Assembly: GCF_009932435.1 (NCBI RefSeq)
Contig: NZ_BJOU01000001.1
Location: 558,001-622,000 of the forward strand
Direction of reading: 5' to 3'
Source: Gordonia crocea
Lineage (GTDB): Bacteria; Actinomycetota; Actinomycetes; Mycobacteriales; Mycobacteriaceae
DNA: 64,000 nt
Part shown: positions 50,080-58,596 of the stretch, piece after piece
Numbering within the stretch: position 1 is the first letter of the stretch
Layout of the letters: every line of letters begins with the position of its first letter
Notes under the pieces: model-generated
What the model saw: only the letters and a program-made list of their open reading frames with translations
The model's database searches: none
What the model was told of the DNA's origin: nothing
Translations under genes and position numbers: made by a program

Positions 50080-50574
50080 TCAGTGCCCGTAACTCTCGTT
50101 GGCGCCGGGGAAGTCCCGGGCCTGCGCGGTGAAGTCGACCGACGTCCCGTCGCCGAGCACGAGCGTGATCGACACGTTCTGGCCCGCGGTGACGGGCTTG
50201 GGCAGGTCGAACAGCATGATGTGGTCGCCGCCGGGTTTGAGGGTTGCGGTGCCGCCCGGCGGGATCGCCAGACCGCCCTGTTTGGGCCGCATCTGCATGG
50301 CGCCGGCCACCGGCACCACCTCGTGGATCTCGGTGCGCCCGGCCGACGGCGAGGAGGCCGACACGACGCGGACGGTTTGCGTTCCGTTGTTGGTCAGGGT
50401 GCCAAAGGCCGCGGTCATTCCCGACGGGGCGGCCTTGACCCACTGGTCGGTGATGGTCAACGGCGCGGCATCGTCGTTGCCGCAGCCGGCGAGGATGCCC
50501 GCCGTCGCGACGGCGGTGAGGACAGTCGCCGCCCATCGGCGTCGACGGGGGGTGGACAGGATTGATGAAGACAT
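50080..50574 (-). CDS. PCu(A)C-type copper-binding lipoprotein
   Basis: A 164-residue periplasm-side copper chaperone. The lipobox GILAGC near residue 29 anchors it. The copper site is complete: EIHEVVPVAGAMQM followed by GGDHIMLFDL gives the His-Met-His-Met pattern of PCu(A)C proteins (DUF461). It probably delivers copper(I) to cytochrome oxidase or another exported enzyme. It lies between a membrane protein gene and the DyP peroxidase, all transcribed together. The ATG at 50574 was chosen over a TTG six codons upstream. Confidence 0.9.
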   Translation of the reverse strand: MSSSILSTPRRRRWAATVLTAVATAGILAGCGNDDAAPLTITDQWVKAAPSGMTAAFGTLTNNGTQTVRVVSASSPSAGRTEIHEVVPVAGAMQMRPKQGGLAIPPGGTATLKPGGDHIMLFDLPKPVTAGQNVSITLVLGDGTSVDFTAQARDFPGANESYGH

Positions 50575-50665
50575 GCGGAAGTCACTTCCCAAGGGCTGGT
50601 GGGTATGCCGGCGGTGCCGACCCCGGTGGGACGGCGGTGCCGGGCGGAAAGGTGTGGCGGATGCG

Positions 50666-51181
50666 TCAGTGCGCGGGCAGGGCCGGTGGGCCGCGTGTCG
50701 GCAGTCGGGTGCCGAGGAGGAACTGCGCCAGGCCGGTGGGGGTGGGCCAGCCGCGCGGCTGGTCGTCGGGGTCGGCGGCGACGGGGACTGCGGTCGGGCC
50801 CACCAGTGCGTCGGCCGTCGAACCGATCAGCGCGACGAGGCGTTCACCCAGCCACAGCGACAGCCCCACGGCGACGGCGGCCGCGGTGTGGTGCACCGCC
50901 ATGGTCGGCGTCCAGGCCGTGCTGTGCCCGGCGGTGGCGGCCAACAGCAGGTGGCCGAAAAACTGCCCTACCAATAATCCGGCGATGAGGCCGGGGAGGC
51001 GACCCGACGCGCGGGCCGCCAACACGCCGACCGTCGCACCGAAGCCGGCCAGAAGGATCAACGACCCCGACGAGGGCAGGGAGGCACCCGCGCTGACATG
51101 CGCAAGGACGGCCGCACCCGAGCAGACGACCCCGGCCACCGCGCCGCGCGCACGGCGGGTCGTCGGGGTCGGAGTCGTCAT
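50666..51181 (-). CDS. Small multi-helix membrane protein of the copper/DyP operon
   Basis: A 171-residue protein with four to five hydrophobic helices. Conserved-looking polar residues sit in or near helices (VLAHVSAG, GQFFGHLLLAATAGHSTAW, MAVHHTAAAVAVG). The clustered histidines could bind a metal such as copper. The Pro-rich tail is cytoplasmic. It is the first gene of membrane protein, PCu(A)C and DyP, so a role in copper handling is inferred from context. No named family recognised. Confidence 0.68.
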   Translation of the reverse strand: MTTPTPTTRRARGAVAGVVCSGAAVLAHVSAGASLPSSGSLILLAGFGATVGVLAARASGRLPGLIAGLLVGQFFGHLLLAATAGHSTAWTPTMAVHHTAAAVAVGLSLWLGERLVALIGSTADALVGPTAVPVAADPDDQPRGWPTPTGLAQFLLGTRLPTRGPPALPAH

Positions 51182-51244
51182 GGATCTCAGGATAGCCCGG
51201 TATCGCCCACCCGCCGACGCGGCGTCGGTGGCAGTATCGAAGGC

Positions 51245-51931
51245 ATGACCGTCCCCGACGACGATCCGGACCGGATCCCCACCCAGGCCGAACTGGACGC
51301 CATGGACCTGGCCGAGATGACCCGATCCTCAGGCGAGTCCGACATCCGGTACCCGCTGCCCGACGACGAGCCCGGAGCGGCACCGGCCGCCTTGGCGCGA
51401 GACGCCTGGGTGTGCTGGTGGATCAGCGCGGCCGCGGGGATCGCCTCGGCGGTGTACCTGCTGCTCAACATCGGATCGCTCTCCGACGCGCTGCAGGGCC
51501 GCCTGCGCGCCGACATGGAACAGGCGATCGCCGAGGCGGCGTCCCGGGTGGACAAGGTCTCCAACCCGCCGAAGATGCCGCCCGACGAGTTCCACGGCCT
51601 GGCCCACTTCCTGCCGCCGGTGATGCTCGTCGCGCTGGTCTTCCTGCTCGTCGTCCAGTTCCTGCTGCTGCGCGCGGTCTCGGTCCACCACAGCCGCAAC
51701 TCGCGCAACATCTTCCTGGCCACGGTGTTGATCACGCTGGTGTGCATCCCCACCGGGATGGATCTGCTGGACTTCGCCAACGCCGCCCCGACGATGGTGA
51801 TCATCGGATGGATCCAGTTCGGCGCCCTGCTGCTGGCCGGGTTGTGCACGCTGCGCCCGGTGGTCAACCGGTGGTTGCCGACCGGGCGTTCGCTGCTCCC
51901 GTCGAAGATGGTGCGCCAAGGCGGCGTTTGA
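51245..51931 (+). CDS. Four-helix membrane protein, uncharacterised
   Basis: A 228-residue protein: acidic cytoplasmic N-terminus of about 50 residues (DDDPDRIPTQAELDAMD), then helices near residues 57-76, 118-140, 152-170 and 180-200, with an extracytoplasmic charged loop (LRADMEQAIAEAASRVDKVSN). No motif links it to a family I know. It is divergent from the copper operon across 63 bp and stands alone. Confidence 0.68.
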   Translation: MTVPDDDPDRIPTQAELDAMDLAEMTRSSGESDIRYPLPDDEPGAAPAALARDAWVCWWISAAAGIASAVYLLLNIGSLSDALQGRLRADMEQAIAEAASRVDKVSNPPKMPPDEFHGLAHFLPPVMLVALVFLLVVQFLLLRAVSVHHSRNSRNIFLATVLITLVCIPTGMDLLDFANAAPTMVIIGWIQFGALLLAGLCTLRPVVNRWLPTGRSLLPSKMVRQGGV

Positions 51932-51988
51932 CCGAGACGACGAGGATGCCGCTGCCAACCTTGCGCGTCAGAAACCCACCACATGGAC

Positions 51989-52016
51989 GTCCACCGACAG
52001 ATGTCCACCGATAGAT
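51989..52016 (+). promoter_or_regulatory. Tandem 14-bp repeats upstream of ohr
   Basis: GTCCACCGACAGAT (51989-52002) is followed directly by GTCCACCGATAGAT (52003-52016), one mismatch, ending 13 bp before the ohr ATG. A direct-repeat operator is likely. No OhrR/MarR gene lies beside it, and the site does not resemble the AT-rich palindrome known for Bacillus OhrR. Confidence 0.55.
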
Positions 52017-52029
52017 GGAGGAATGAAGA

Positions 52030-52461
52030 ATGAGTGTTGAGGTTGCCTACCGAGTTTCGTCGACCGCCACCGGCGGCGGACGCGACGGCCACGTGGCGTC
52101 CGAACCCGGTCGTATCAATCTTGATCTTCAACCGCCCGTCGAGCTCGGCGGCAGCGGCAACGGCGCCAACCCGGAGGAGCTGTTCTCCGCCGGCTACGCC
52201 GCCTGTTTCCTCGGGGCGCTGCGCCTCGTCGCGAAGAACGCGAAGGTCGCCATCCCCGACGCGACGACGGTCACGGTGACCGCCGGCATCGGCAAGGACC
52301 TCGAGGACAACGGGTTCGGCCTCGTCGCCGATATCGCCGTGGCGCTGCCGGGTCTGGATCAGGCGCAGGCAGATGAATTGGCGCAGGCCGCGCATGGTTT
52401 CTGCCCGTATTCGAAGGCCACCAAGGGCAATATCGCGCACACGGTGACCGCCACGGTGTGA
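52030..52461 (+). CDS. ohr: Organic hydroperoxide resistance protein
   Basis: A 143-residue thiol peroxidase of the Ohr/OsmC family that reduces organic hydroperoxides using lipoyl or thiol partners. The peroxidatic Cys is in NPEELFSAGYAACFLGAL near residue 60 and the resolving Cys in AHGFCPYSKATKGN near residue 125; the Arg and Glu that activate the first Cys are at the expected places (GRIN, PEELF). GGAGG lies before the ATG. Transcription probably ends at the hairpin 52478-52503. Confidence 0.94.
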   Translation: MSVEVAYRVSSTATGGGRDGHVASEPGRINLDLQPPVELGGSGNGANPEELFSAGYAACFLGALRLVAKNAKVAIPDATTVTVTAGIGKDLEDNGFGLVADIAVALPGLDQAQADELAQAAHGFCPYSKATKGNIAHTVTATV

Positions 52462-52477
52462 GCCACATCTCGATCGG

Positions 52478-52503
52478 CCGCAGGCGGCTTGCGCCGCCTG
52501 CGG
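52478..52503. terminator. Hairpin terminator after ohr
   Basis: CCGCAGGCGGC (52478-52488) and GCCGCCTGCGG (52493-52503) form a perfect 11-bp stem with a TTGC loop, 17 bp after ohr. Its far end abuts the TACCGT (52504-52509) promoter element of the next gene. Confidence 0.8.
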
Positions 52504-52517
52504 TACCGTGATGTCTC

Positions 52518-52991
52518 GTGAACCAAGCGAATCTGATCTCGGGTGGACTGCCGCTGCTGCTGGTGGCGGTGACGATCGCCGTCCTGGCGTTCATCGCCTA
52601 CCGCCGCCGTGAGTCGAAGGCCCTGACCCGTGACGCCGCGCTGGCGCGAGACCTGCGCGATGCGGCCGGTGGCGACGCCGTCCGCCTGGCCGCGGTCGAC
52701 GAATTCGAAACCGCGATCTATCAGCGGCTGTTCTACGCCTCGACGGTCGGACCGAAGATCCGGGCGTCGGCCTTCTCGCTGCTGGGCCTCGCGCTCTCGC
52801 TCGGCCTGGCCGTCGTCCTCGCGCCGCTCGACGGGTTCACCGCCACCACCGCGAAAACCATCGCGGCCGTGCTCGCCGTCGGATTCGGCCTCGCCACCGT
52901 CGCGTTCGCAGCGTGGGCGGTCTACCACGCGGTGAGCACCCCGCGGGTCTCCTTCGCCGAGTCCTACGCCGACGCAGACGACGACGAATAG
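52518..52991 (+). CDS. Three-helix membrane protein, uncharacterised
   Basis: A 157-residue protein with one N-terminal helix (residues 9-27), a charged cytoplasmic segment (RRRESKALTRDAALARDLRDAAGG) and two closely spaced helices at about residues 85-105 and 113-135, then an acidic tail ADADDDE. GTG start 8 nt after TACCGT, the leaderless pattern. Three bases separate it from the next gene, so they form an operon. Function unknown. Confidence 0.68.
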   Translation: MNQANLISGGLPLLLVAVTIAVLAFIAYRRRESKALTRDAALARDLRDAAGGDAVRLAAVDEFETAIYQRLFYASTVGPKIRASAFSLLGLALSLGLAVVLAPLDGFTATTAKTIAAVLAVGFGLATVAFAAWAVYHAVSTPRVSFAESYADADDDE

Positions 52992-52994
52992 ACC

Positions 52995-54491
52995 ATGATC
53001 GACGACGGCCCGCTGTGGTCGAGAGTGTCGCGCCGACCACGGGAGTTCGTGGTCCTGGGCGCGGTGGTCGTCGTCGCCATCCTCGTCGTGGCGTGGACGC
53101 TGGTCGGCGATTCCGCCGACCGGCCCGCCAGTACCGCCGGATCGGGGCCGTACTCGACGGCGCTGGGCAACCCGAACGAACCCGATGCCGTCCTCACCAG
53201 CCGGGCGACCTTCCCGGCCTCGTCCTCGGCGATCCTGGTCCGTGACGACGCGGCACCCGACGTCCTCGCCCGCAGTGCGCAGGCGGCCCAGGAGCGGCGG
53301 GTGCCGCTGCTCGACGTCGGACCGACGTCGGTCCAGCCGGTGCGCAACGAACTCGCCCGCCTCGGCGCGACCTCGGTCGCCGCGATCGACCCGGCTACCA
53401 TCCCCGACGTCGGCGTCGGCGTCAGCGGCCTGGACGGATTGCGCAGCCCCTCGTCGGCGCCGATCACCGATCCGACGCTGGTCCTGATCTCCGCCGGCCG
53501 CGGCAGTGAGCCCGCGCGGGCGACGGCGGTCGCGGCGGGTGCGGTGGCCGCCGTGGTGAACGGCACCGACCTGCTGACCAACGGTGACGCCGTCGACTTC
53601 GTCAAGCGCCACAACCCGGGACGGGTGATCGGGATCGGTGGACAGTTCGGCACGCCCGCGCTGCTCTCGTCGCATGTCGAGGCCGCCCGGCATGCGCCGG
53701 AACTGCCCGGTGGCGGCTACACGCTGTTCCCGGGGCGGCGGATGGTCGCGCTGTACGGATCGCCCGGCGCCCCGGCCCTCGGTCCGCTGGGCCGTCAAAA
53801 CCTCCCCGCGTCCATCGCCCGGGCCCAGCGGCTGGCGCAGAGTTACCAGCCGTTCAGCAAGGAGAAGGTGATCCCGGCCTTCGAGATCATCGTGACCGTC
53901 GCCTCGGCGTCGCCGGGGGTGGGCAACAAATACACCAATGTCATCGACCCCAAGACGATCCTCCCGTGGGTCGTCGAGGCGGGCAAGGCCGGCGTGTACG
54001 TGACCCTCGACCTGCAGCCGGGGCGCGCGGATTTCCTCAGCCAGGCCAAGATGTACACCGAGCTGCTCAAGTACCCGCATGTCGGGTTGGCGCTCGACTC
54101 GGAATGGCGTCTCAAGCCGAACCAGGTGCACCTGACGCAGATCGGCTCGGTGGAGGCGGCGGAGGTCAACCGCGTCGCCGACTGGTTGGCGGCCCTGGTC
54201 CGCGACAACCGGCTCCCGCAGAAGCTGTTCGTCCTGCACCAGTTCGACTCGGACATGCTCGCCAACCGCAACCGGATCTCCACCGCCAACCCCGAGCTCG
54301 CCGTGATGATCCACGCCGACGGACACGGCACGCCGCCGGTCAAAATGTCGACGTGGAACCGGCTCCTGACAGGCCTGCAGCCCGGCATCGTGATGGGCTG
54401 GAAGAACTTCTACACCGAGGACCATCCGACGTTCTCGCCGCAGCAGACGATGGCCGTGCGACCGGCACCGTGGTTCGTCTCGTATCAGTGA
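52995..54491 (+). CDS. Membrane-anchored extracytoplasmic protein with CWB2-like and TIM-barrel-like parts
   Basis: A 498-residue protein with one N-terminal helix (residues 19-37). Residues 60-230 contain SSSAILVRDDAAPDVLARSAQAAQERRVPLLDVG and LARLGATSVAAI, reminiscent of cell-wall-binding repeat 2 units (LAAKLGAPLLLT... ELKRLG...). Residues 280-498 (FEIIVTVASASPGVGNKYTNVID, YVTLDLQPGRADFLSQ, VGLALDSEWRL, LFVLHQFDSDM, MIHADGHG, VMGWKNFY) look like a TIM-barrel glycoside-hydrolase fold with several acidic residues at strand ends. A wall-associated sugar hydrolase is possible, unproven. Confidence 0.65.
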   Translation: MIDDGPLWSRVSRRPREFVVLGAVVVVAILVVAWTLVGDSADRPASTAGSGPYSTALGNPNEPDAVLTSRATFPASSSAILVRDDAAPDVLARSAQAAQERRVPLLDVGPTSVQPVRNELARLGATSVAAIDPATIPDVGVGVSGLDGLRSPSSAPITDPTLVLISAGRGSEPARATAVAAGAVAAVVNGTDLLTNGDAVDFVKRHNPGRVIGIGGQFGTPALLSSHVEAARHAPELPGGGYTLFPGRRMVALYGSPGAPALGPLGRQNLPASIARAQRLAQSYQPFSKEKVIPAFEIIVTVASASPGVGNKYTNVIDPKTILPWVVEAGKAGVYVTLDLQPGRADFLSQAKMYTELLKYPHVGLALDSEWRLKPNQVHLTQIGSVEAAEVNRVADWLAALVRDNRLPQKLFVLHQFDSDMLANRNRISTANPELAVMIHADGHGTPPVKMSTWNRLLTGLQPGIVMGWKNFYTEDHPTFSPQQTMAVRPAPWFVSYQ

Positions 54492-54511
54492 GCCGGGTCG
54501 GGGTGGGCCGA

Positions 54512-54541
54512 TTTCACCCCGGAGTTCAGACGCGGTAAGCT
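54512..54541 (+). promoter_or_regulatory. tRNA-Pro promoter
   Basis: TTTCAC (54512-54517) and TAAGCT (54536-54541) with an 18-bp spacer lie just upstream of tRNA-Pro. Confidence 0.5.
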
Positions 54542-54558
54542 GATCCAGGTTTTGAATA

Positions 54559-54632
<74 letters not shown>

Positions 54633-54653
54633 CGCAAGGTTGAGATTGCAGAA

Positions 54654-54688
54654 GAGGCCCTGACCAGGGTTAACCCGGTCAGGGCCTC
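54654..54688. terminator. Strong bidirectional terminator after tRNA-Pro
   Basis: GAGGCCCTGACC (54654-54665) and GGTCAGGGCCTC (54677-54688) form a perfect 12-bp stem; the 11-nt loop AGGGTTAACCC can partly pair with itself. It ends both tRNA-Pro and the converging metallophosphatase gene. Confidence 0.88.
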
Positions 54689-54709
54689 CTCGTTTCTGCG
54701 GGACGGGCC

Positions 54710-55699
54710 CTAGACCCGGTCCTCGGCGAGCTGGGGCAGCGATTCGATACCGGCGTCGTCGCCACCACCGTGCGAGACCGGGGTCAGCGTCAACAGCGTC
54801 GCCTCGGGGCGGCAGCAGAAGCGGGCCGGCGCGTAGGGCGACGTGCCGAGCCCGGCACTGACGTGCAGGCGCATGTGGGCGCCCCACCGCGACGGACCCT
54901 TGACCCGGGACCGGTCGAGTTCACAGTTGGTCACCAGCGCCCCGACGAACGGCAGGCACAACTGCCCGCCGTGGGTGTGGCCGGCCATCACCAGGTCGTA
55001 GCCGTCGTCGGCGAAGCGGTCGAGGACGCGCGGTTCCGGGGAGTGCGTGAGCCCGAGGCGCAACTGGGCGAGCGGGTTCGGCCGCCCGGCGACGGTGTCG
55101 TAGCGGTCGCGGTCGAGGTGCGGGTCGTCGACGCCGGCTGCCACGATCCGCGTTCCCGCCACCTCGATCTCGTGGGTGCGGTGCGTGGCGTCGAGCCATC
55201 CGCGTTCGATGAAGGCGGCCCGCAGGTCGCGCCACGGCAGCGGTTCGCCGTGCTTGCGCTCGTGTTCGGAGTCGAAGTACTTGAACGGGTTCTTCGGCGT
55301 CGGGCCGAAGTAGTCGTTGGACCCGAAGACGAACAGCCCCGGGTGGGTGAGGAGGCCGTCGAGTGCTTGGATCACGGCGGGAACGGCACCGGGGTGGGCC
55401 AGGTTGTCGCCGGTGTTGACGACCAGGTCGGGCTCCAGGCTCGCCAGCTCGGACACCCAGGCCTGCTTGAGGTATTGGTTGGGCATCATGTGGAGGTCGC
55501 TGATGTGCAGGACGCGCAGCGGTGTCGAACCCGGTTCGAGAACGGGCATGGTCACGTGCCGCAAGGCGAAGGCGTTGCGCTCGATCACCGTCGCATAGAA
55601 CAGGCCGGCCGCACCGGTCCCGACCGCGGCCGCCGCGAGGCGACCGGCGCGGGTGGAGACGAGCGAGGCCACACCGCGGGGCAATGCACGTTCAGACAT
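54710..55699 (-). CDS. Membrane-anchored metallophosphatase (Rv3683 type)
   Basis: A 329-residue calcineurin-like phosphoesterase with an N-terminal helix (residues 17-36). The metal-binding set is complete: ISDLHMM near residue 67, NTGDNLAH near 96, FGSNDYFG near 126, GLTHSPEP near 219 and MAGHTHGGQL near 240. It resembles UDP-2,3-diacylglucosamine-pyrophosphatase-like/YkuE proteins, whose substrate in actinobacteria is unknown. Downstream of ponA2 in the same direction. Its frame is open upstream through the repeat tract to the ponA2 stop. Confidence 0.9.
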   Translation of the reverse strand: MSERALPRGVASLVSTRAGRLAAAAVGTGAAGLFYATVIERNAFALRHVTMPVLEPGSTPLRVLHISDLHMMPNQYLKQAWVSELASLEPDLVVNTGDNLAHPGAVPAVIQALDGLLTHPGLFVFGSNDYFGPTPKNPFKYFDSEHERKHGEPLPWRDLRAAFIERGWLDATHRTHEIEVAGTRIVAAGVDDPHLDRDRYDTVAGRPNPLAQLRLGLTHSPEPRVLDRFADDGYDLVMAGHTHGGQLCLPFVGALVTNCELDRSRVKGPSRWGAHMRLHVSAGLGTSPYAPARFCCRPEATLLTLTPVSHGGGDDAGIESLPQLAEDRV

Positions 55700-55749
55700 G
55701 CGATCCAGGATACGCCGGATGACCCGGGCCGCCCGCCGACGAGCCGGTT

Positions 55750-55854
55750 GGGCCCACTCGACGAGAATGGGGGCCCAGTCGACGGGATCGAGGGCCCAGT
55801 CGGCGGGATCGAGGGCCCAGTCGGCGGGGATGAGGGCCCAGTCGGCGGATCAGC
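55750..55854. repeat. Tandem 21-bp repeat between ponA2 and the metallophosphatase gene
   Basis: Five units (55750-55770, 55771-55791, 55792-55812, 55813-55833, 55834-55854) share GGGCCCAGTCGGCGGGATC-like sequence; the end units are most diverged. On the minus strand the tract is an uninterrupted open frame reading DPADWAL-like heptads, in the same frame as both flanking genes. The last unit overlaps the ponA2 stop codon. Confidence 0.85.
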
Positions 55855-58324
55855 CGGGGATCTCGATGACGACCGGTCCGACGCCGGGCACCTCGACGGT
55901 GGTCTGGGTCGGCCCGGAACTACCGCTGCGCTTGCCGTTGGAGACATAGATCGTGATCGTGCTGCCCGGCATCGCCGAGTCCGACGGGGCGGTGAACACG
56001 ACCGACCCCTGCGGGCGCGAGCTGGACACCTCGAGCTGGGACACCCGGAAACCGGAGCGCTGCAACCGGGACGTCGCCTCGCTCGCGGGGAGCCCGGTCA
56101 CGTTGGGGACGCGTCCGCGCGGCGAACCGCTGACGTACTCGGACGGGTTCGGCGGCAGGTAGGTGGGACCGAACTTGTTGGCAATCGGACTCATGGCGGT
56201 GAACCACGTCCGCGCGGGTTCGCTACCGCCGTAGAGGTTGCCGTAACCACACTGGCGCAGGGGACCGGAGCACAGCTCGGAGGGGCGCGGACCGTCGTTG
56301 TACGCGTAGACCGAGCCGGCCAGGTTGTTGGTGAACCCGACGAAGGCCGACGAGCGGTGGGCCTCGGTGGTGCCGGTCTTACCCGAGGTCGGCAACGTCC
56401 AGCCGGCCGAGCGGGCCGCCGCGGCGGCGGTACCGGAACCGACGTCGTCCTTGCTCATCGCGTTGGCCATCGCGTTGGCCAAACCACGCTCCACGACCTG
56501 CTCGCACTTCGGGGGCGCGAACGGGACGACGGCCTGCGCGGGCTTGCCGTCCGGCCCGACGATGACGTTGCCGTAGCGGTCGCGCTTGATCTTGGTGATC
56601 GAGGCAATCGGGTTCGGCGGGCACCAGGTACCGCCGGAGGCGAGGGTGGCCGCCACATTGGACAGTTCGAGACCGTTGACCGCGAACGGACCGAGGGTGA
56701 ACGAACCGAGGTTGCCGTCCTTGACATAGGTCGCGATGGACTTGTCGCCGAATCCGGAGCTGCCCGGGATGGTGTAGCTGCGCAGACCCAGGCGAACCGC
56801 CATGTCGACCGTCGGCTTGACGCCGGTGCGCTGCAGCAGCTTCACGAACGCGGTGTTCGGTGATTGGGCGAGCGCGTTGGTGATCGTCATCGACGCCGGG
56901 TACTTGCCGTCGTTCTTCACGCAGTAGTGGTTGACCGGACAGCCGTTGACCCCACCGCTGTTACCCATGCCGGTGACCTGCAGGCTGGCCGGGACGGGGA
57001 TCACCGCATTGGTGCCGAGGCCCTTTTCCAGCGAGGCCGCGACGGTGAAGATCTTGAACACCGATCCGGCGCCGTCGCCGACGAGGGAGAAGGGCTGGGG
57101 CTGCACGGTCTCGCCGGCGTTCAACCGCAGGCCGTAGTTACGCGACGAGCCCATCGCCACGATGTCGTGGGACTTGCGTCCGGGGCGGATCAGGCTGCCC
57201 ACCTCGGCGACCCCGTCGGCGTGCGGATCGGCGAAGGTCTGCAGCGACCGCACCAAGGACCGCTGGACGACGGGGTCCAGGGTGGTGCGAATCGTGTAGC
57301 CGCCCCGCAGGACGGTGTTGCGGGACATGCCGTTCTCGGCGAGGAACTTCAACGCGTAGTCGCAGAGGAAGCCGTCGTTGCGCGCCGAAATGCAGCCCTG
57401 CTGGGCCACCCTCGGCTGCGGCAGCGTGCCGATGCCGAGCTTCTTGGCGTTCTCCAGCTCCTGACGGCGGGCCGGGAAGTTCGCGATCATCGTGTCGAGG
57501 ACGAGGTTGCGCCGCTCGAGGGCCCCGCTCGGATTGGTGTACGGGTTGAGCGCGGAGCTGGACTGCACCATGCCGGCGAGTAGCGCCGCCTGCTCGACGC
57601 GCAGCGCCTTGGCCGGGACGCCGAAGTAGGTCTGCGACGCCGCCTCGATGCCGAAGGCGTTGTTGCCGAACGGCACGGTGTTCAGGTAGCGCGTGATGAT
57701 CTGCTTCTTGGCCTCTTGCTTCGCGCCGGCCTGGTCGAGGTGGCGTTCCCGGCGGGCCTGCTCGGTGAGGGTCTGCTCCAGCGTCAGGGCCATGCGGACC
57801 TCGCGGAGCTTGCGCGCCGGGGTGGTCTCGGTGGCGGCCTGCTTCTCCGCCTCGGTGCGGGCGAGGACGAACAGCTGGTAGTTCTTGATGTACTGCTGGT
57901 CCAGGGTCGAGGCGCCCTGCTGCACCTCACCGCTGGACGAGTTCTTCAGCGCGGCGCGGATCGTGCCCTTCCAGTCGACGCCGTCGTGGTCGAAGAAGCG
58001 CCGGTCCTCGATGGAGACGATGGCGCGGACCATGTCCGGGGCGATGTCGTTGAACCCCACCTGATAGCGGTACTGGTCGTACAGCAGTGCGATTGGGCGG
58101 CCGGTCACGTCGGTCATCGTCGTGACCTCGGGGACGGTTCCGTTCAGCAACTCCGACGAGACGTTCTCCACCGCGGCAGCGGCCCGGTTGGACGCGACGC
58201 CCACACCCGCGGCGACCGGGAACAGCAATCCGGCGACCAGGATCCCCGCGACGAACACGGCGCCGGCGAGCTTTCCGAGCGCGGTCTTGCTCGCCGCAGA
58301 CAGACGGGTGGGGTTGGGAGGCAC
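55850..58324 (-). CDS. ponA2: Bifunctional penicillin-binding protein PonA2
   Basis: An 824-residue class A PBP for peptidoglycan synthesis. An N-terminal membrane helix (residues 17-43) precedes the GT51 transglycosylase domain (about 70-260: SIEDRRFFDHDGVDWKGT, STLDQQYIKN, RYLNTVPFGNNAFGIEAASQTYFG). The transpeptidase domain runs about 370-690 with GSVFK (active-site Ser), SPN in AQSPNTAF and KTG in SGKTGTT. A C-terminal PASTA domain is at about 735-800 (VPNVTGLPASEATSRLQRSGF). The Pro/Gly-rich tail ends VVIEIPG. GTG start, no clear ribosome-binding site. Divergent from whiB4, as in mycobacteria. Confidence 0.95.
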   Translation of the reverse strand: MPPNPTRLSAASKTALGKLAGAVFVAGILVAGLLFPVAAGVGVASNRAAAAVENVSSELLNGTVPEVTTMTDVTGRPIALLYDQYRYQVGFNDIAPDMVRAIVSIEDRRFFDHDGVDWKGTIRAALKNSSSGEVQQGASTLDQQYIKNYQLFVLARTEAEKQAATETTPARKLREVRMALTLEQTLTEQARRERHLDQAGAKQEAKKQIITRYLNTVPFGNNAFGIEAASQTYFGVPAKALRVEQAALLAGMVQSSSALNPYTNPSGALERRNLVLDTMIANFPARRQELENAKKLGIGTLPQPRVAQQGCISARNDGFLCDYALKFLAENGMSRNTVLRGGYTIRTTLDPVVQRSLVRSLQTFADPHADGVAEVGSLIRPGRKSHDIVAMGSSRNYGLRLNAGETVQPQPFSLVGDGAGSVFKIFTVAASLEKGLGTNAVIPVPASLQVTGMGNSGGVNGCPVNHYCVKNDGKYPASMTITNALAQSPNTAFVKLLQRTGVKPTVDMAVRLGLRSYTIPGSSGFGDKSIATYVKDGNLGSFTLGPFAVNGLELSNVAATLASGGTWCPPNPIASITKIKRDRYGNVIVGPDGKPAQAVVPFAPPKCEQVVERGLANAMANAMSKDDVGSGTAAAAARSAGWTLPTSGKTGTTEAHRSSAFVGFTNNLAGSVYAYNDGPRPSELCSGPLRQCGYGNLYGGSEPARTWFTAMSPIANKFGPTYLPPNPSEYVSGSPRGRVPNVTGLPASEATSRLQRSGFRVSQLEVSSSRPQGSVVFTAPSDSAMPGSTITIYVSNGKRSGSSGPTQTTVEVPGVGPVVIEIPG

Positions 58325-58596
58325 GCATCACAGGATACGGGGGATTTCTAAGAAGACCGTTCAGGAGCGCGCCGTGACCGTCCCGTGACCTTCCAGGGTG
58401 GCCCGAAAAAATGCCTGAACTGCGGCGTTTGCTCTCGGTTAGCACGAATGTCCCAGTTTTTCCGGGAGGGTCTTGCTTTATTGGCGCGCCCGTACATAGA
58501 TTTGACGTCGGGTGTGATCTACACAACAGAACAGGTCAATGAGTGGTCTGGAATACGTTGTGCAGATTTTGGTCTTCTAGGCAGATAGGGGCTGGT

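Noticed and set aside
55750..55854. Possible CRISPR-like repeat
   Set aside because: Contiguous 21-bp units with no spacers; explained as an in-frame minisatellite.
58500..58530. Crp site in the ponA2-whiB4 gap (TGTGATCTACACAACA)
   Set aside because: Only one half matches TGTGA-N6-TCACA; the other half is too different to call.
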